Shown piece after piece: positions 17,337-27,300 of a DNA stretch of 64,000 nucleotides. The translations under genes and the position numbers were made by a program. The first letter of the stretch is position 1, and each line of letters opens with the position of its first letter. Below the pieces are notes generated by a model, which saw only the letters and a list, made by a program, of their open reading frames with translations, was not told the DNA's origin and searched no databases. The DNA comes from Pelomonas sp. Root405 (GTDB lineage: Bacteria; Pseudomonadota; Gammaproteobacteria; Burkholderiales; Burkholderiaceae_C): the NCBI RefSeq assembly GCF_001425165.1, contig NZ_LMDU01000001.1:342075-406074 (forward strand), given 5' to 3'.

Positions 17337-18467
17337 CTAGAGTTTGAGCCGCACGCCCGCGCGCAGCAGCAGGCGCAGCAGCACGAGGACGGCGGCGAGG
17401 AAGACGACGCCACGCGCGATGCCGGCCCAGCCCGCGCCCAGCGCAGCGGGCCACTGCGCCTGCAGCAGCGCCAGCACGGCGCCGATGACGGAGGGCAGCA
17501 GATAGGCCAGCAACGGGTGGCGGGCGGCGTCGCCGAGCACGCGCATCGCGGCACGGCCGGGGGCGGCATCGGCCAGCGGGCGCAGTGCCAGGTAGACCAG
17601 CAGCGTGGCGCCCGCGCAGGCCAGGCCCCAGCTCGGCGTCGCGTTGATCTTGGAGAGCGGGAAGTGGTTGCGCAGGCTCAAGCCCACCGCCAGCAGCAGG
17701 AAGCCCAGCAGCAGCGCGGCGCGCGTGGCGCGGTCGGGCGCAAGCATGTGGTCGGGGTCGTGCAACAGCACGGCGGCGGCCAGGCCGGCCAGCACCAGCG
17801 CCGTGTGCGTGGCGTGCCCGCCGCCGCCGACGTACGGCGCGCCCCAGGCGAACCAGGCCACGCACGCCGCCATGCCCGCCAGCGCCAGCGGCACCCGCCC
17901 GCCGGGTGAGGCGAAGATGAACAGCAGCGCCGCCAGCCCGTAGGCCCAGCCGATGAGGCCGAGGATGCCCCACCAGTGCACGCCCATGCCGCCGGGGTAG
18001 ACGGCAGCCAGCGCGATCAGCAAGACGCCGCCCGCGCCGCGCCAGGGCCAGGCCAGCGGTGGCCCGCCGCGCACGCTGCCCCACACCAGGAAGATGCCGA
18101 GGAAGGCGCCCAGCAGCCAGGCCGGGGCGTTGAAGCCGGCCCGCGCCATTTCCGCGTTGACCATGAAGAGCCCGGTGACGATGAGCGCTGCGGTGCGCTC
18201 ACCCACCGCAAGCAGCGCGCCCCGCCGGCCGGCCTGCGCCAGCCGGGCCTGCAGCGCGAACGGCAGCGACATGCCGACGATGAACAGGAAGGCCGGGAAC
18301 ACCATGTCCACGAAGGTCATCGCGTCGGCGTCCGCCGGCACGTGCTTCATCCATGCCGGCAGACCCGCCACGCCGGCCCATTCGTTGACGAGGATCATCA
18401 CGGCGACAGTGAGGCCGCGCAGCAGGTCGATGCCCGGCTGGCGTGGCGCGTTGTGGGTTGCATTCAT
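17337..18467 (-). CDS. NagX-like membrane acyltransferase (DUF5009/DUF1624 type)
   Basis: The 376-residue integral membrane protein has about ten helices. The start at 18467 (MNATHNAPRQPG) places RQPGIDLLRGLTVAVMILVNEW at the N-terminus, the conserved opening of the heparan-alpha-glucosaminide acetyltransferase/NagX family. MTFVDMVFPAFLFIVGMSLPF follows in the family position. In GlcNAc and chitin-use clusters of other proteobacteria, NagX is thought to move or modify GlcNAc-type sugars; that role is carried over here because a chitinase and TonB receptor lie just upstream on the same strand. A rho-independent terminator for the upstream receptor gene sits directly before it, so this gene likely has its own promoter. 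Confidence 0.8.
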   Translation of the reverse strand: MNATHNAPRQPGIDLLRGLTVAVMILVNEWAGVAGLPAWMKHVPADADAMTFVDMVFPAFLFIVGMSLPFALQARLAQAGRRGALLAVGERTAALIVTGLFMVNAEMARAGFNAPAWLLGAFLGIFLVWGSVRGGPPLAWPWRGAGGVLLIALAAVYPGGMGVHWWGILGLIGWAYGLAALLFIFASPGGRVPLALAGMAACVAWFAWGAPYVGGGGHATHTALVLAGLAAAVLLHDPDHMLAPDRATRAALLLGFLLLAVGLSLRNHFPLSKINATPSWGLACAGATLLVYLALRPLADAAPGRAAMRVLGDAARHPLLAYLLPSVIGAVLALLQAQWPAALGAGWAGIARGVVFLAAVLVLLRLLLRAGVRLKL

Positions 18468-18485
18468 GGCCGCAGATTGCACAAC

Positions 18486-18515
18486 AAAAAAGGGCGACCC
18501 CCGTGAGGGTCGCCC
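18486..18515 (-). terminator. Rho-independent terminator after the TonB receptor gene
   Basis: A 9-bp perfect stem (gggcgaccc / gggtcgccc) with a 6-base loop lies at 18492-18515. On the minus strand it is followed by six T residues (plus-strand A run at 18486-18491). It lies 74 bases beyond the stop of the minus-strand TonB receptor gene and just before the NagX-like gene start. Confidence 0.9.
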
Positions 18516-18588
18516 AACGTGCGGCAGAAGCAGCTGCCACAACGAGGAACGTTGTCGACCCCGTATTGCGGGCCGAGAGCCGGAGGGG

Positions 18589-21387
18589 TCAATAGTTGTA
18601 CCGCAGCACGGCTTGGTAACGCTTGCCGGTGCGGTAGATGCCGCGGGTCAGCAACTCGGTCTTGGCGACGCCGGCCACGTCCGCGTAGTTGCGGTACTCG
18701 CTGTCCAGCAGATTCATCGCGTCCACGCCCAGGCTGAGCTGATCGGTCAGCTTCACGCTGGCGCTGGCTGCCAGATCCTTGCTGCCGTCGGTGATCAGGA
18801 AGTTGCCGCGATCGGCCTGCGTGTAGTACTTGGAGCGGTAGGTGTACGTCACGCGGGCGCTGAAGCGGTCGCTTTCATAGAACGGGCTGACGCTGTACTG
18901 GTGCTTGGAGTTGAACGGCAGGTGCGAGCCGGCTTGGGCTGCCTTGGCGTCCGAGAAGGTGTAGTTGGTCAGCGCGCCGAAGCCCCAGCCGATGTTGGCC
19001 TGCAAGGCCAGGCTCGCGCCCTTGATGGTGGCGCTGCCGGCGTTGTTCGGGCGCGAGACGGCGTAGGTGGCGTTCCTGCGTTCGAACTGGTTGTAGTGAA
19101 CTTCCGGCGTCGTCGTCACGAGCACGTAGTCGGTGACCTTCTTGTTGAAGATGGTGCCGGCCAGGATGGCGTTCCTGGCGAAGTACCACTCGGCCGAGAA
19201 GTCCAGGTTGGTGGATTTGTAAGGCTTGAGGTTGGGGTTGCCGCCGCCGCCGGAGAGCGTCTGGTCGCCGATCCACAGGTAGCTGGACATGTCGCCGTAG
19301 TTCGGGCGTGACATGACCTTGGCCGCCGACGCGCGCAGCACCAGGTCGTTGCGCAGTTCGTAGACCACGTTCAGGTTGGGCAGGATGTTGAGGTAGTTCT
19401 TCACCACATTGGTCTGCACATACTTGTCCGCCGGGCAGGCCTGCCCTGTGGACACGGTGCAGGCCCAGCCGCCGCTGTTGGAGGTGGTGTCCACGATGCG
19501 CACGCCGAAGTTGCCGCGCAGCGCGTCAAGGGCGTAGTCGGCCTGCACGTAGGCGGCGTCGACGACTTCCTTGACCGACCAGGTGTTGGCGACGAAGGAG
19601 GGATCGTTGAACGTGGCGGGCTGCGGCATGGTCTGCCACGGGGCGAGCCATTTGCCACTGGTGATGAAGCCGGCCAGCGCTTCACCGTCGATGGTGTAGC
19701 GGTTGTTCAGGTCGCCGACGTTGCCGAAGCCGCTGAGATAGTTGCCCGGCAGTTGCTTCGGAGAGAACTGGCTGGCCTTGGCATCGCCATAGCCCCTCAC
19801 CGCAGCCAGCGACACGCCGCCCATCGTCTGCGTGGTGTTGTGCTCGCGGTGCTTGGCGCCGAAGCGCAGCTGGTAGATGGGCCCGTCGAACTTCAGGCCG
19901 CCGTCCACCTGCATGAACTCTTCCTTGTCCACCGTCGGCTTGAAGACGATGTTGCCGCCCCAGCCGGTGTTCCAGGTGGGCAGGGCCGGGTCCGCGCCCC
20001 AGCCGCCGTCGATCTGGAAGGCGGTCGGGTCCTTCAGCGGGTTCGCGCCGGTGATGTTCAGCTTGGGCGTGCCGCTGCTGATGTCGTAGCTGTAGTCGGT
20101 CCAGTTCAGGAACTCGCCGAAGACCTGCAGCTTGGTGCCGCCGGTGGCCTTGGAGGCGCCGACGTGGAAGGAGGCGAACCAGCGGTCGTCCTTGTAGTTG
20201 CCCTTGAGGTCGTAGGACTTGGTGTCCACCGTGGCCTTGCGGTCGATCAGGTCGTACACCATCAGCGCGTTCTTGAACGTGCCCTTGGTGATGACGCCGC
20301 CATCCACGGCCAGGTCGGTCATCTTCATAAGGCCGTTGTAGGCGTTGCCCGGGAAGGCGAACATCGAGTGGCTGCGGTTGTCGTAGCCGGCCTTCACATT
20401 CAGGGCGTTGAACTCGAAGTCGAGCTTGTCGTTGGCGCGGGCCTGCAGCGACAGCGACAGCGTGTCGCGCTTGCGCATCTGCTCGAAGTAGTGCGCGCTG
20501 ATGGAGTTGGGGCCGACGGCGTTCGGGTTGGCCAGCAGCGTGGTGGCGCAGCTGCCCACGCAGGTGGCCGGCTTCGTCGGTTGGCTGCCGTCCGGGTTGG
20601 GGGGGACGGACCAGTCGGTCGGCAGGTTGTTGATGGAGCCACCACCGCCGCTGCCGTTGATGTAGTTGCTGCCCTTCACGGTGCCGTACGCCTCAAGGCC
20701 GTCGCGGCGGATGCCCTCTTCCGAGCGCTGGGCCGAGAAGATGACCCCGAAGGTCTTGGCCTCGTTGCGCCAGCCCACCAGGCCGGCCAAGGTGGGCTCG
20801 CCCTTGCCGATGCGATCGTTGTAGAGAAAGCCGACCGAAGCCGCCAGCGTGAACGCCTTTTGATCCAGCGGCTTGCGGGTGGAGATGTTCACCGTGCCGC
20901 CGATGGAGCCTTCGTCGAGCCAGGCTTCGGGCGACTTGTAGACCTCGACCTTGTTGATCAGCTGCGGTGCCAGCAGCGAGTAGTTGAAGGTGCGGCCGGG
21001 CTGGTCGGCGATGAACCAGTCGGCCGAGGCGATCGTCTGGCCATTGATCAGCGTGCGGTTGAGGGCGGGGTCGGTGCCCAGGATGGACACCTTCTCGCCC
21101 TGACCGAAGGCCTTGTCGATGGTGACGCCGGGGATCGTGGTCAGTGCCTCGGCGACGTTGGTGGCGGGCAGCTTGCCCACGTCTTCTGCGGTGATGACGT
21201 CGACGATGGCGTCGGCATTGCGCTTGGTCTGCAGGGACTTCTCCATGCTGGCGCGGATGCCGGTGACGACGACGGCCTCCAGGGTTTCCTTCTTCGGGGC
21301 CTCCTGTGCCAGCGCCGGCAGCGCCAGGCTCAACAGCACGGCGGCCGCGATGGCGGTCTGGGGGTGGATGGACTTCTTCTCTCGCAT
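18589..21387 (-). CDS. TonB-dependent receptor, Xanthomonas/Caulobacter glycan type
   Basis: The 932-residue outer-membrane receptor has a signal peptide (about residues 1-28, ending ALAQ), then an N-terminal plug with EAVVVTGIRASMEKSLQTKR and NVAEALTTIPGVTIDK, and a C-terminal 22-strand barrel closing in YQAVLRYNY with a terminal aromatic. RASMEKSLxxKR and IVDVITAEDVGKLPATNVAEAL mark the TonB-Xanth-Caul subfamily, which often imports oligosaccharides, including chitin fragments. I chose the ATG at 21387 (GGAG nine bases upstream); an in-frame GTG at 21417 would overlap the chitinase stop. The GH19 chitinase gene directly upstream supports chito-oligosaccharide uptake. It ends at a strong terminator. 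Confidence 0.93.
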   Translation of the reverse strand: MREKKSIHPQTAIAAAVLLSLALPALAQEAPKKETLEAVVVTGIRASMEKSLQTKRNADAIVDVITAEDVGKLPATNVAEALTTIPGVTIDKAFGQGEKVSILGTDPALNRTLINGQTIASADWFIADQPGRTFNYSLLAPQLINKVEVYKSPEAWLDEGSIGGTVNISTRKPLDQKAFTLAASVGFLYNDRIGKGEPTLAGLVGWRNEAKTFGVIFSAQRSEEGIRRDGLEAYGTVKGSNYINGSGGGGSINNLPTDWSVPPNPDGSQPTKPATCVGSCATTLLANPNAVGPNSISAHYFEQMRKRDTLSLSLQARANDKLDFEFNALNVKAGYDNRSHSMFAFPGNAYNGLMKMTDLAVDGGVITKGTFKNALMVYDLIDRKATVDTKSYDLKGNYKDDRWFASFHVGASKATGGTKLQVFGEFLNWTDYSYDISSGTPKLNITGANPLKDPTAFQIDGGWGADPALPTWNTGWGGNIVFKPTVDKEEFMQVDGGLKFDGPIYQLRFGAKHREHNTTQTMGGVSLAAVRGYGDAKASQFSPKQLPGNYLSGFGNVGDLNNRYTIDGEALAGFITSGKWLAPWQTMPQPATFNDPSFVANTWSVKEVVDAAYVQADYALDALRGNFGVRIVDTTSNSGGWACTVSTGQACPADKYVQTNVVKNYLNILPNLNVVYELRNDLVLRASAAKVMSRPNYGDMSSYLWIGDQTLSGGGGNPNLKPYKSTNLDFSAEWYFARNAILAGTIFNKKVTDYVLVTTTPEVHYNQFERRNATYAVSRPNNAGSATIKGASLALQANIGWGFGALTNYTFSDAKAAQAGSHLPFNSKHQYSVSPFYESDRFSARVTYTYRSKYYTQADRGNFLITDGSKDLAASASVKLTDQLSLGVDAMNLLDSEYRNYADVAGVAKTELLTRGIYRTGKRYQAVLRYNY

Positions 21388-21410
21388 GGTCGTTTTCTCC
21401 GGGTGGGTTT

Positions 21411-22139
21411 TCAGCACCCCAGCGGGTGCATGAGCGGGACGCCGAACAGCTCACTGGCGTGTTTGTAGAAGTCGCTGCGGCGGGCGTTCTTGCGCAGCGC
21501 GTCGGGATCGGTGGGCTTGTCGCATTCCAGCGGGCCGTTGATGGCGCGCGTGGTGGCGCCAAAACCGGCGCCGCTGCGCAGCGCGGCATGCGCGGTCTGG
21601 GTCGATTCGCCGGGCTGCGTCATCCAGTACCACAGCGCCGTGCGCCAGGCGACGGTGGAGTCGCGCGCGACGCGGTCGGGGTCGCTCCACAGGTCGATGC
21701 CGAGGAAATCACCCGCGGCCTTGTACTGGTAGTTCCAGCTCAGCTGGATGGGGCCGCGGCCGTAGTACTGCTGGCCGGGCGCGCAGGACAGGCGGGCGTC
21801 GTTGCGGCAGTACTTGTCCCAGTTGGCGCGCTTGTATTCACGCTGGGCGCGCAGCTGGTCGGACTCGTGCGCGATCTGGCCCAGGAAGGCCGCCATCTCC
21901 TGGCGGCGCTGCGTCTCGTTGCCCCAGCTGGTAAAGCCGGGCGTCTGGCGCACCGCCTCGACAAAACCCTCGTAGCTGTAGAAGGCGATGCGCTCCGGGA
22001 ACAGCTGGTCGAACTGAGCGCGGCTGGGCACGAAGGCCAGGTCAGCGGCCGCGGCGGACGGCGCCGACAGCGCCAACAGCAGTGACAAGGACAGGCAGAG
22101 TCGGGCGAGAACGGAAGTCATGCGCAGGAGCAGGTGCAT
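21411..22139 (-). CDS. Secreted GH19 chitinase-like glycoside hydrolase
   Basis: The protein of about 242 residues is exported, with a signal peptide ending SAAAA near residue 33. The catalytic domain shows GH19 hallmarks: the segment FLGQIAHESDQL with the general-acid Glu, the YYGRGPIQLSWNYQYKAAG motif, WYWMTQ, and GATTRAINGPLECDK. Family members cut chitin, chitosan or occasionally peptidoglycan by inversion. No chitin-binding module is attached. Two close ATGs (22139, 22121) and a TTG (22142) are possible starts; none has a clear ribosome site. It is the first gene before the TonB receptor (24 bases between them), so secreted cleavage and uptake would be co-expressed. Confidence 0.88.
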   Translation of the reverse strand: MHLLLRMTSVLARLCLSLSLLLALSAPSAAAADLAFVPSRAQFDQLFPERIAFYSYEGFVEAVRQTPGFTSWGNETQRRQEMAAFLGQIAHESDQLRAQREYKRANWDKYCRNDARLSCAPGQQYYGRGPIQLSWNYQYKAAGDFLGIDLWSDPDRVARDSTVAWRTALWYWMTQPGESTQTAHAALRSGAGFGATTRAINGPLECDKPTDPDALRKNARRSDFYKHASELFGVPLMHPLGC

Positions 22140-22191
22140 CAAGAATGGAGCGACTGTCTGCCGGGCCGCCTACACGCTGCTTCAACGACTT

Positions 22192-22208
22192 GTTAAGGCC
22201 GCCTTAAC
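22192..22208. promoter_or_regulatory. Inverted repeat GTTAAGG-CCG-CCTTAAC, possible response-regulator operator
   Basis: This is a perfect 7-bp inverted repeat with a 3-base spacer in the 93-base divergent region between the GH19 gene and the OmpR-type regulator gene. It lies 25 bases before the regulator ATG. TTAA-containing repeats are common targets of QseB/PmrA-type regulators, so autoregulation is a reasonable guess; it could also affect the chitinase gene. Confidence 0.5.
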
Positions 22209-22232
22209 GCGGATGTCACTAAAGTCGGCCTC

Positions 22233-22895
22233 ATGCGAATCTGCCTGCTTGAGGACGATCTGGAACTGGGGCGCTCGCTGCAGGCCCTGCTGCAGAACGC
22301 CGACCATGAAGTGATGTGGCTGCGCCGCATCGCCGATGCCAAGCTGTGGGTGGGCGAGGGCGGTTTCGACGCCGTCGTCATGGACCTGGGCCTGCCCGAT
22401 GGCGACGGCATGGAACTGCTGCGCCAGCTGCGCCGCCAGCAGCGCAAGCTGCCGCTGATCGTCATCACCGCGCGCGACGCCATCGAGGACCGGCTGGACG
22501 GCCTGGACGGCGGCGCCGACGACTACCTCGTCAAGCCCTTTGCCGGCTCCGAGCTGCTGGCGCGGCTGCGCGCCGTGGTGCGGCGCAGCCAGGGCGACGC
22601 CGCCGAGGCCGGCGCCGCCGAATGGCAGCTGCGCGACCTGGTGCTGGACGAGCCGCGCATGGAAGTGCGCCGCGGGCTGGAGCGCGTGCCGCTGTCGCGC
22701 ACCGAATTCAGCATCCTGCTGACGCTGATCAAGCTGCCCGACCGCGTCGTCACCCGCCGCCAGCTGGAGAACCGTGCGCCCTGCCAGATGGACGGCCGCA
22801 GCCTCGACGTGCACATCTCCAACCTGCGCCGCAAGATCGGCGAGGGCTATATCCGCACGGTGCGCGGCGTGGGCTACCTGGTCGAACGCGAGTGA
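22233..22895 (+). CDS. OmpR/QseB-type response regulator
   Basis: The 220-residue regulator has an N-terminal receiver (Glu7-Asp8-Asp9, phospho-acceptor Asp51 in VVMDLGLP, Thr in VITARD, Lys in LVKPF) and a C-terminal winged-helix domain (about 128-217: LSRTEFSILLTLIKLPDRVV, LDVHISNLRRKIG, YIRTVRGVGYLV). It is followed after 10 bases by its kinase gene. The stimulus is not evident. A TTAA-type inverted repeat lies in its promoter region. Confidence 0.93.
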   Translation: MRICLLEDDLELGRSLQALLQNADHEVMWLRRIADAKLWVGEGGFDAVVMDLGLPDGDGMELLRQLRRQQRKLPLIVITARDAIEDRLDGLDGGADDYLVKPFAGSELLARLRAVVRRSQGDAAEAGAAEWQLRDLVLDEPRMEVRRGLERVPLSRTEFSILLTLIKLPDRVVTRRQLENRAPCQMDGRSLDVHISNLRRKIGEGYIRTVRGVGYLVERE

Positions 22896-22905
22896 GCGTG
22901 GTCCG

Positions 22906-24282
22906 GTGAGCCCTACACCGCAGCGCTCGCTGTTCAAGCGCAGCCTGGGCGCCATGTTCGCCGTGCTCTTCATGATCTGGCTGTTCCTGGTCGCACGCGA
23001 GCTCATCGACATCCGCGTGCTGCAGGTCAGGAACGGCCAGGCCGAGAACATGCTGTGGGCCGAGCTGGCGCTGGAGCGCTCGCGCGACACGCATGCCGAT
23101 GCGGCGCAGCTGCAGGAGGCGTTGCTGCACCTCGAGGGCATGCGCGCCCGCGAGTGGCGCCTCAAGGGCCACCGCACGCCGTTCCGCCTGCTGCAGGTGC
23201 TCAGGCGCGACGAGCTGCTGGCCGAGCTGACCCCTGACCTGACCGGCCGCGACCGCGTGCTGCCGCAGGAATCGGTGCCGGGCCAGGACGACCGCTGGCT
23301 CTACACCGAGGTGCGCGACGACGCGCGCGAACTGGTCGTGCGCCGCTGGCAGGAGCGGCCCGGCGACTGGCACTTCAGCCTCGCCGGCCTCAGCTACTAC
23401 GCCCGCCCGCTGCTGTACGGCCTGCCGCTGCTGGCGCTGCCGCTGTGGCTGCTGTTCCGCCTCGGCTTTGCGCCGCTGCAGCGCATCGGCGCGCAGATCT
23501 CCCAGCGCTCGGCGCAAGACCTGACACCGCTGCCCGCCACGCGCTACGTGGAGCTGGCGCCGCTCGTCAACGCCGTCAACTCGCTGATGGCGCGGCTGCA
23601 GCAGCGCCTGGACCGCGAGCACGAGTTCCTGGCCGACGCGGCGCATGAGCTTAAGACGCCGCTGGCCGTCATCCAGCTCAACTCCGAGGAGCTGGACCAG
23701 GCCGACCCGCGCGCCCGCGACGAGGCCCGCGAGCGTCTGCGGCTGGGCGTGCAGCGCGCCACGCACACGGTGCACCAGCTGCTGGCGCTGGCTCGCTCGG
23801 GCGCCGACGCGCTGGACCTCAGCAAGGGCCGCCATGACCTCGTCGACCTCGTGCGCGAACGTGTCGCGCTGGCCGTGGGCCTGGCCATGCAGCGGCGCAT
23901 CGAGCTGGAACTGGTGGCGCCCGAGGAGCTGCCCATGTGGCTGAACCGCGAGTCGCTGTGCAGCCTGGTCGACAACCTCGTCGACAACGCCATCAAGTAC
24001 TCGCCGCTGGGTGGCCATGTGACGGTGGCGCTGGTGGAAGCTGGCGACACGGTCGAGCTGACCGTCAGCGACGCCGGCCCGGGCATCCCGCCCGAGTTGC
24101 GCGAGCGCGTCTTCGAGCGCTTCGTGCGCCTGGCCGGCGACCAGCAATGCCATGGCAGCGGACTGGGCCTGACCATCGTCGAGCGGGCGGCGGCTCAGCA
24201 TGGGGCAACCGTCGAGCTACTGGACGGGTCCAGTGGCCGCGGGCTGACGGTGAAGGTCTGCTTTCCGCGGGCGGAGGCTTGA
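22906..24282 (+). CDS. Sensor histidine kinase partner of the OmpR-type regulator
   Basis: The 458-residue kinase starts with a GTG at 22906, ten bases after the regulator stop; the open frame before it only overlaps the regulator gene. There are membrane helices at about 14-32 and 168-186, bracketing a periplasmic region of about 135 residues without a known fold. A HAMP-like linker is followed by the HisKA domain with His247 in DAAHELKTPL, and HATPase_c with DNLVDNAIKYSP, DAGPGIP and GSGLGLTIVERAA. All catalytic boxes are intact. It forms a two-gene operon with the regulator. Confidence 0.92.
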   Translation: MSPTPQRSLFKRSLGAMFAVLFMIWLFLVARELIDIRVLQVRNGQAENMLWAELALERSRDTHADAAQLQEALLHLEGMRAREWRLKGHRTPFRLLQVLRRDELLAELTPDLTGRDRVLPQESVPGQDDRWLYTEVRDDARELVVRRWQERPGDWHFSLAGLSYYARPLLYGLPLLALPLWLLFRLGFAPLQRIGAQISQRSAQDLTPLPATRYVELAPLVNAVNSLMARLQQRLDREHEFLADAAHELKTPLAVIQLNSEELDQADPRARDEARERLRLGVQRATHTVHQLLALARSGADALDLSKGRHDLVDLVRERVALAVGLAMQRRIELELVAPEELPMWLNRESLCSLVDNLVDNAIKYSPLGGHVTVALVEAGDTVELTVSDAGPGIPPELRERVFERFVRLAGDQQCHGSGLGLTIVERAAAQHGATVELLDGSSGRGLTVKVCFPRAEA

Positions 24283-24331
24283 GGGGCGCTGCTACTGCCC
24301 GAGTCGACGAATATCGGCCTAAAGTGCCGCC

Positions 24332-27300
24332 ATGCTTCTCGATGCAGCATCTTTCATTGCCGCGGCGGCCAGCCTATCTACGCGGCAGATCAAGCAAGCC
24401 GGGCAACGATACACACCCGGCATCGAACCAGGTGCACCAAACCTCAAAATTGAGGCGCTGTCGACAGCCCTCGACAACGTAGCCTGCGGAGCCGCCGCAC
24501 GAGCCAGATTCGACGCCGTCCTTGAGCAGGTTTCAGAGGGATGGAAGCGCGCCAAGGGCAGTAGTCAGCGAGCTGCGGAGATCGAGTCGCTGACGGCGGC
24601 TGCGACCGCGTTCATCCCAGCAATGATGAGCAGGATGCTCTCGCAGGACGCCGCCGTGGGCGATGTTTGGTCGACGCACCTGTCCGGGATCGAATCGCTG
24701 CTGCTCGAGGATGGCGCCTACTGGCGGGCGGAGGAAGCAAAGCTAGGTCCCGATGATGGGAACTACTCGTCGGCGCGCAACACCATTCGCGGCCACATTC
24801 ATTCGATTGGCACGTGTTTGAGCGTGGTGCGCGACGAACTCGAATATGCAGGCAGTTCTTCGTTCAAGCTGCTGTACGGTCCGAACCTACTCATCGCTGG
24901 GGAATGGGGCACTGGCAAGACGCACCTGCTTTGCGATGTCACCACTGAGCGCCTTGGACGCGCGGCACCCACGATCCTGGTGCTCGCTAAGAACTTCCAG
25001 GGCGACGTGTTGGCAGATATTGGCGCCCAGATGGCCGCCGGCATCTCGTTGGAAGATCAGTTCGCATGTCTGAACGAGGTGGCGGGCAACGCGGTGGAAC
25101 GTGCGCTTGTGATCGTTGACGGCATCAATGAAGGGCGGCGCCGCGAGTGGCGTCAGGCTGTTGCCGCACTGCTGTCCCTCGCGGCCGCACACCCGAACGT
25201 TGGGTTGGTCGTGTCATGCCGCACGCCGTTTGAGCCGATTGCAATTGACAAGGCGGACCTTCCCAAGTTTTACCGGCTGCAGCACTACGGCTTCGATGAC
25301 CAGGAGTTCGACGCACAGGCGGCCTTCTTCCAGCACTACCAGTTGCCGCTTCCGGAGGTCCCGCTGCTGGATCGGGAGTTTTCTCGCCCGCTCACGCTGA
25401 AGCTCATCTGTCAGTCGCTTCAAGAGCTGACAGATTCAAAGAAGGCGAAAGGATTTGTCGGCATCGCTTCAGGGCAGCGTGGGATGACGTTCGTCCTGGA
25501 GGCGTTTGTCAAACGGATCGGCGCGTCGGTCGAGAGCGAGTTCGGGTTGAAGAGCAAGGGGTGCTGGCTCTTACTGAAGGGTGACGACCAGTTCGCCGAT
25601 CAACATACTGCCGGCTTCGCTCCGTGCATGGCCGCGAAACTGCGCGGCTATTTACTTCCATCCGAGGTAGATGGGATCGTGGCCGCGAGCTACCCCGCAA
25701 TGTCGCCCTCCAAGCGCCGGCAGCTCATTGAGGCCATGCGCACGAACGGCCTGATCGAAGAAGACGCCATTTGGTACTCAACCAAGACCGGCGCGCACAA
25801 GACAAGGGTGGTCTTCAGGCTCCCTTACCAGCGCTTCAGCGACCACCTCGTCGCGAGACATTTGCTGAGCGCCTACCTCGATGCGACGTCCGCCGACACC
25901 ATCAAGCAGAGCTTCGTCGGCGAGTCGCCTCTCGCCCGGATATTCCGCCTGTCCAAGGGGCACTACCGCCAGTACGAGGAGCCGGGCTGGGCTCAGGCGC
26001 TCATCACAGAGTTCGCTGAAAGGGCTGGCAAGCTGCCGCCCAAGGAGCGGGAGTTGTTTTTCGCGCTGCCAAAGTCGGCGCAGGACTGGACCGCCTATTT
26101 CGAACCGTTCATCGAGGGACTCTTCTGGCGCAATCCCAAGGCGTTCACAGAAGGAACCGTCGCGGCCCTGAACAAGTACCTGGGCGCCAGCGGAGGATCG
26201 TGGGACCGGGTCATGGATGCCTTGGCCGCCGTCTCAACAAAGCCTAACCACCCATTCCACGCCAGCCGCCTCTATAAGTACCTCGCACAGTATCCGATGG
26301 CCAACCGCGATCTGCGGTGGTCCGAGTACCTGCGGAGGAGGTATGCGTCACCGACCATCCACCGACTGCTGACTTGGGCGGAGAAGCTCGAAGGTGTGAG
26401 CATGAGCCGCGCCTCAGCTGCGGAGCTGGTCGCCCTCCTCTCCTTGGTCCTCACGACCGTTGTCCGCAGGGACCGCGACTTGGCCACCAAAGCGCTTGTC
26501 CTGATTGGCGAGCGCTTCCCGGACGTACTGTTCGCGCACGCCCTGGTGACTTTGGACTTCAACGATCCGTACGTCCCAGAACGCATGCTGGCAGCAGCGT
26601 ATGGCACGACACTGTCGCTGGTTGACTCGGACAAGGTGCCGGACTTCAAGGACCATCTCGGCGGCCTCGCCGAGATGCTCTACCGCCAGTTGTTCGCGCC
26701 CCGTGCGAGGCACAGCACGCACCACACCCTCATGCGGGACTACGCGCTGGGCATCATCGAAGTCGCCCAGCGCGCTGGCTGCGTAAAACTGCCGAAGACA
26801 TCAGCGCGTCATCTCAGCCGACCATTTCCCAGCATCCGGTCGTCCTTTGCGGGAAATGGCGTGCCCGATGCTGCGGTTACTGATGCCATCGGGCACGCCA
26901 TACAGATGGACTTCGGCAACTACACCATCGGCAGGCTCATCCCCAAGCGGGCGAACTACGATCACAAGCACCCCGAGTACCTCCGCGTGCGCTCAATGAT
27001 CGAACGGCGCATGTTCGACCTCGGCTACAGAGAAAAGCTGTTCAAGGACGTCGAGCACGACCTCGGCAGGAACTCTTGGAACTCAAAGGACGAGCACAAG
27101 GTTGATCGGTACGGAAAGAAGTATTCGTGGATCGCCTACTTCGAGATGTGGGGCGAGCGGGCTGCGCATCGGAAGCTGCCCGACTGGAAACAAGACCATC
27201 GGACTTCAGACTGCGGTATCGACCCGACATTCCCAAAGCGTCCGCCTGACTGGTCGCCGCCTATGCCTGACCTGTGTGGCGAACCAAGAGCCTCTACCGA

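Noticed and set aside
19753-21468. 571-residue plus-strand frame opposite the TonB receptor
   Set aside because: Shadow of the receptor gene. It has the Val/Ala/Gly-rich mirror composition and no start signal or domain.
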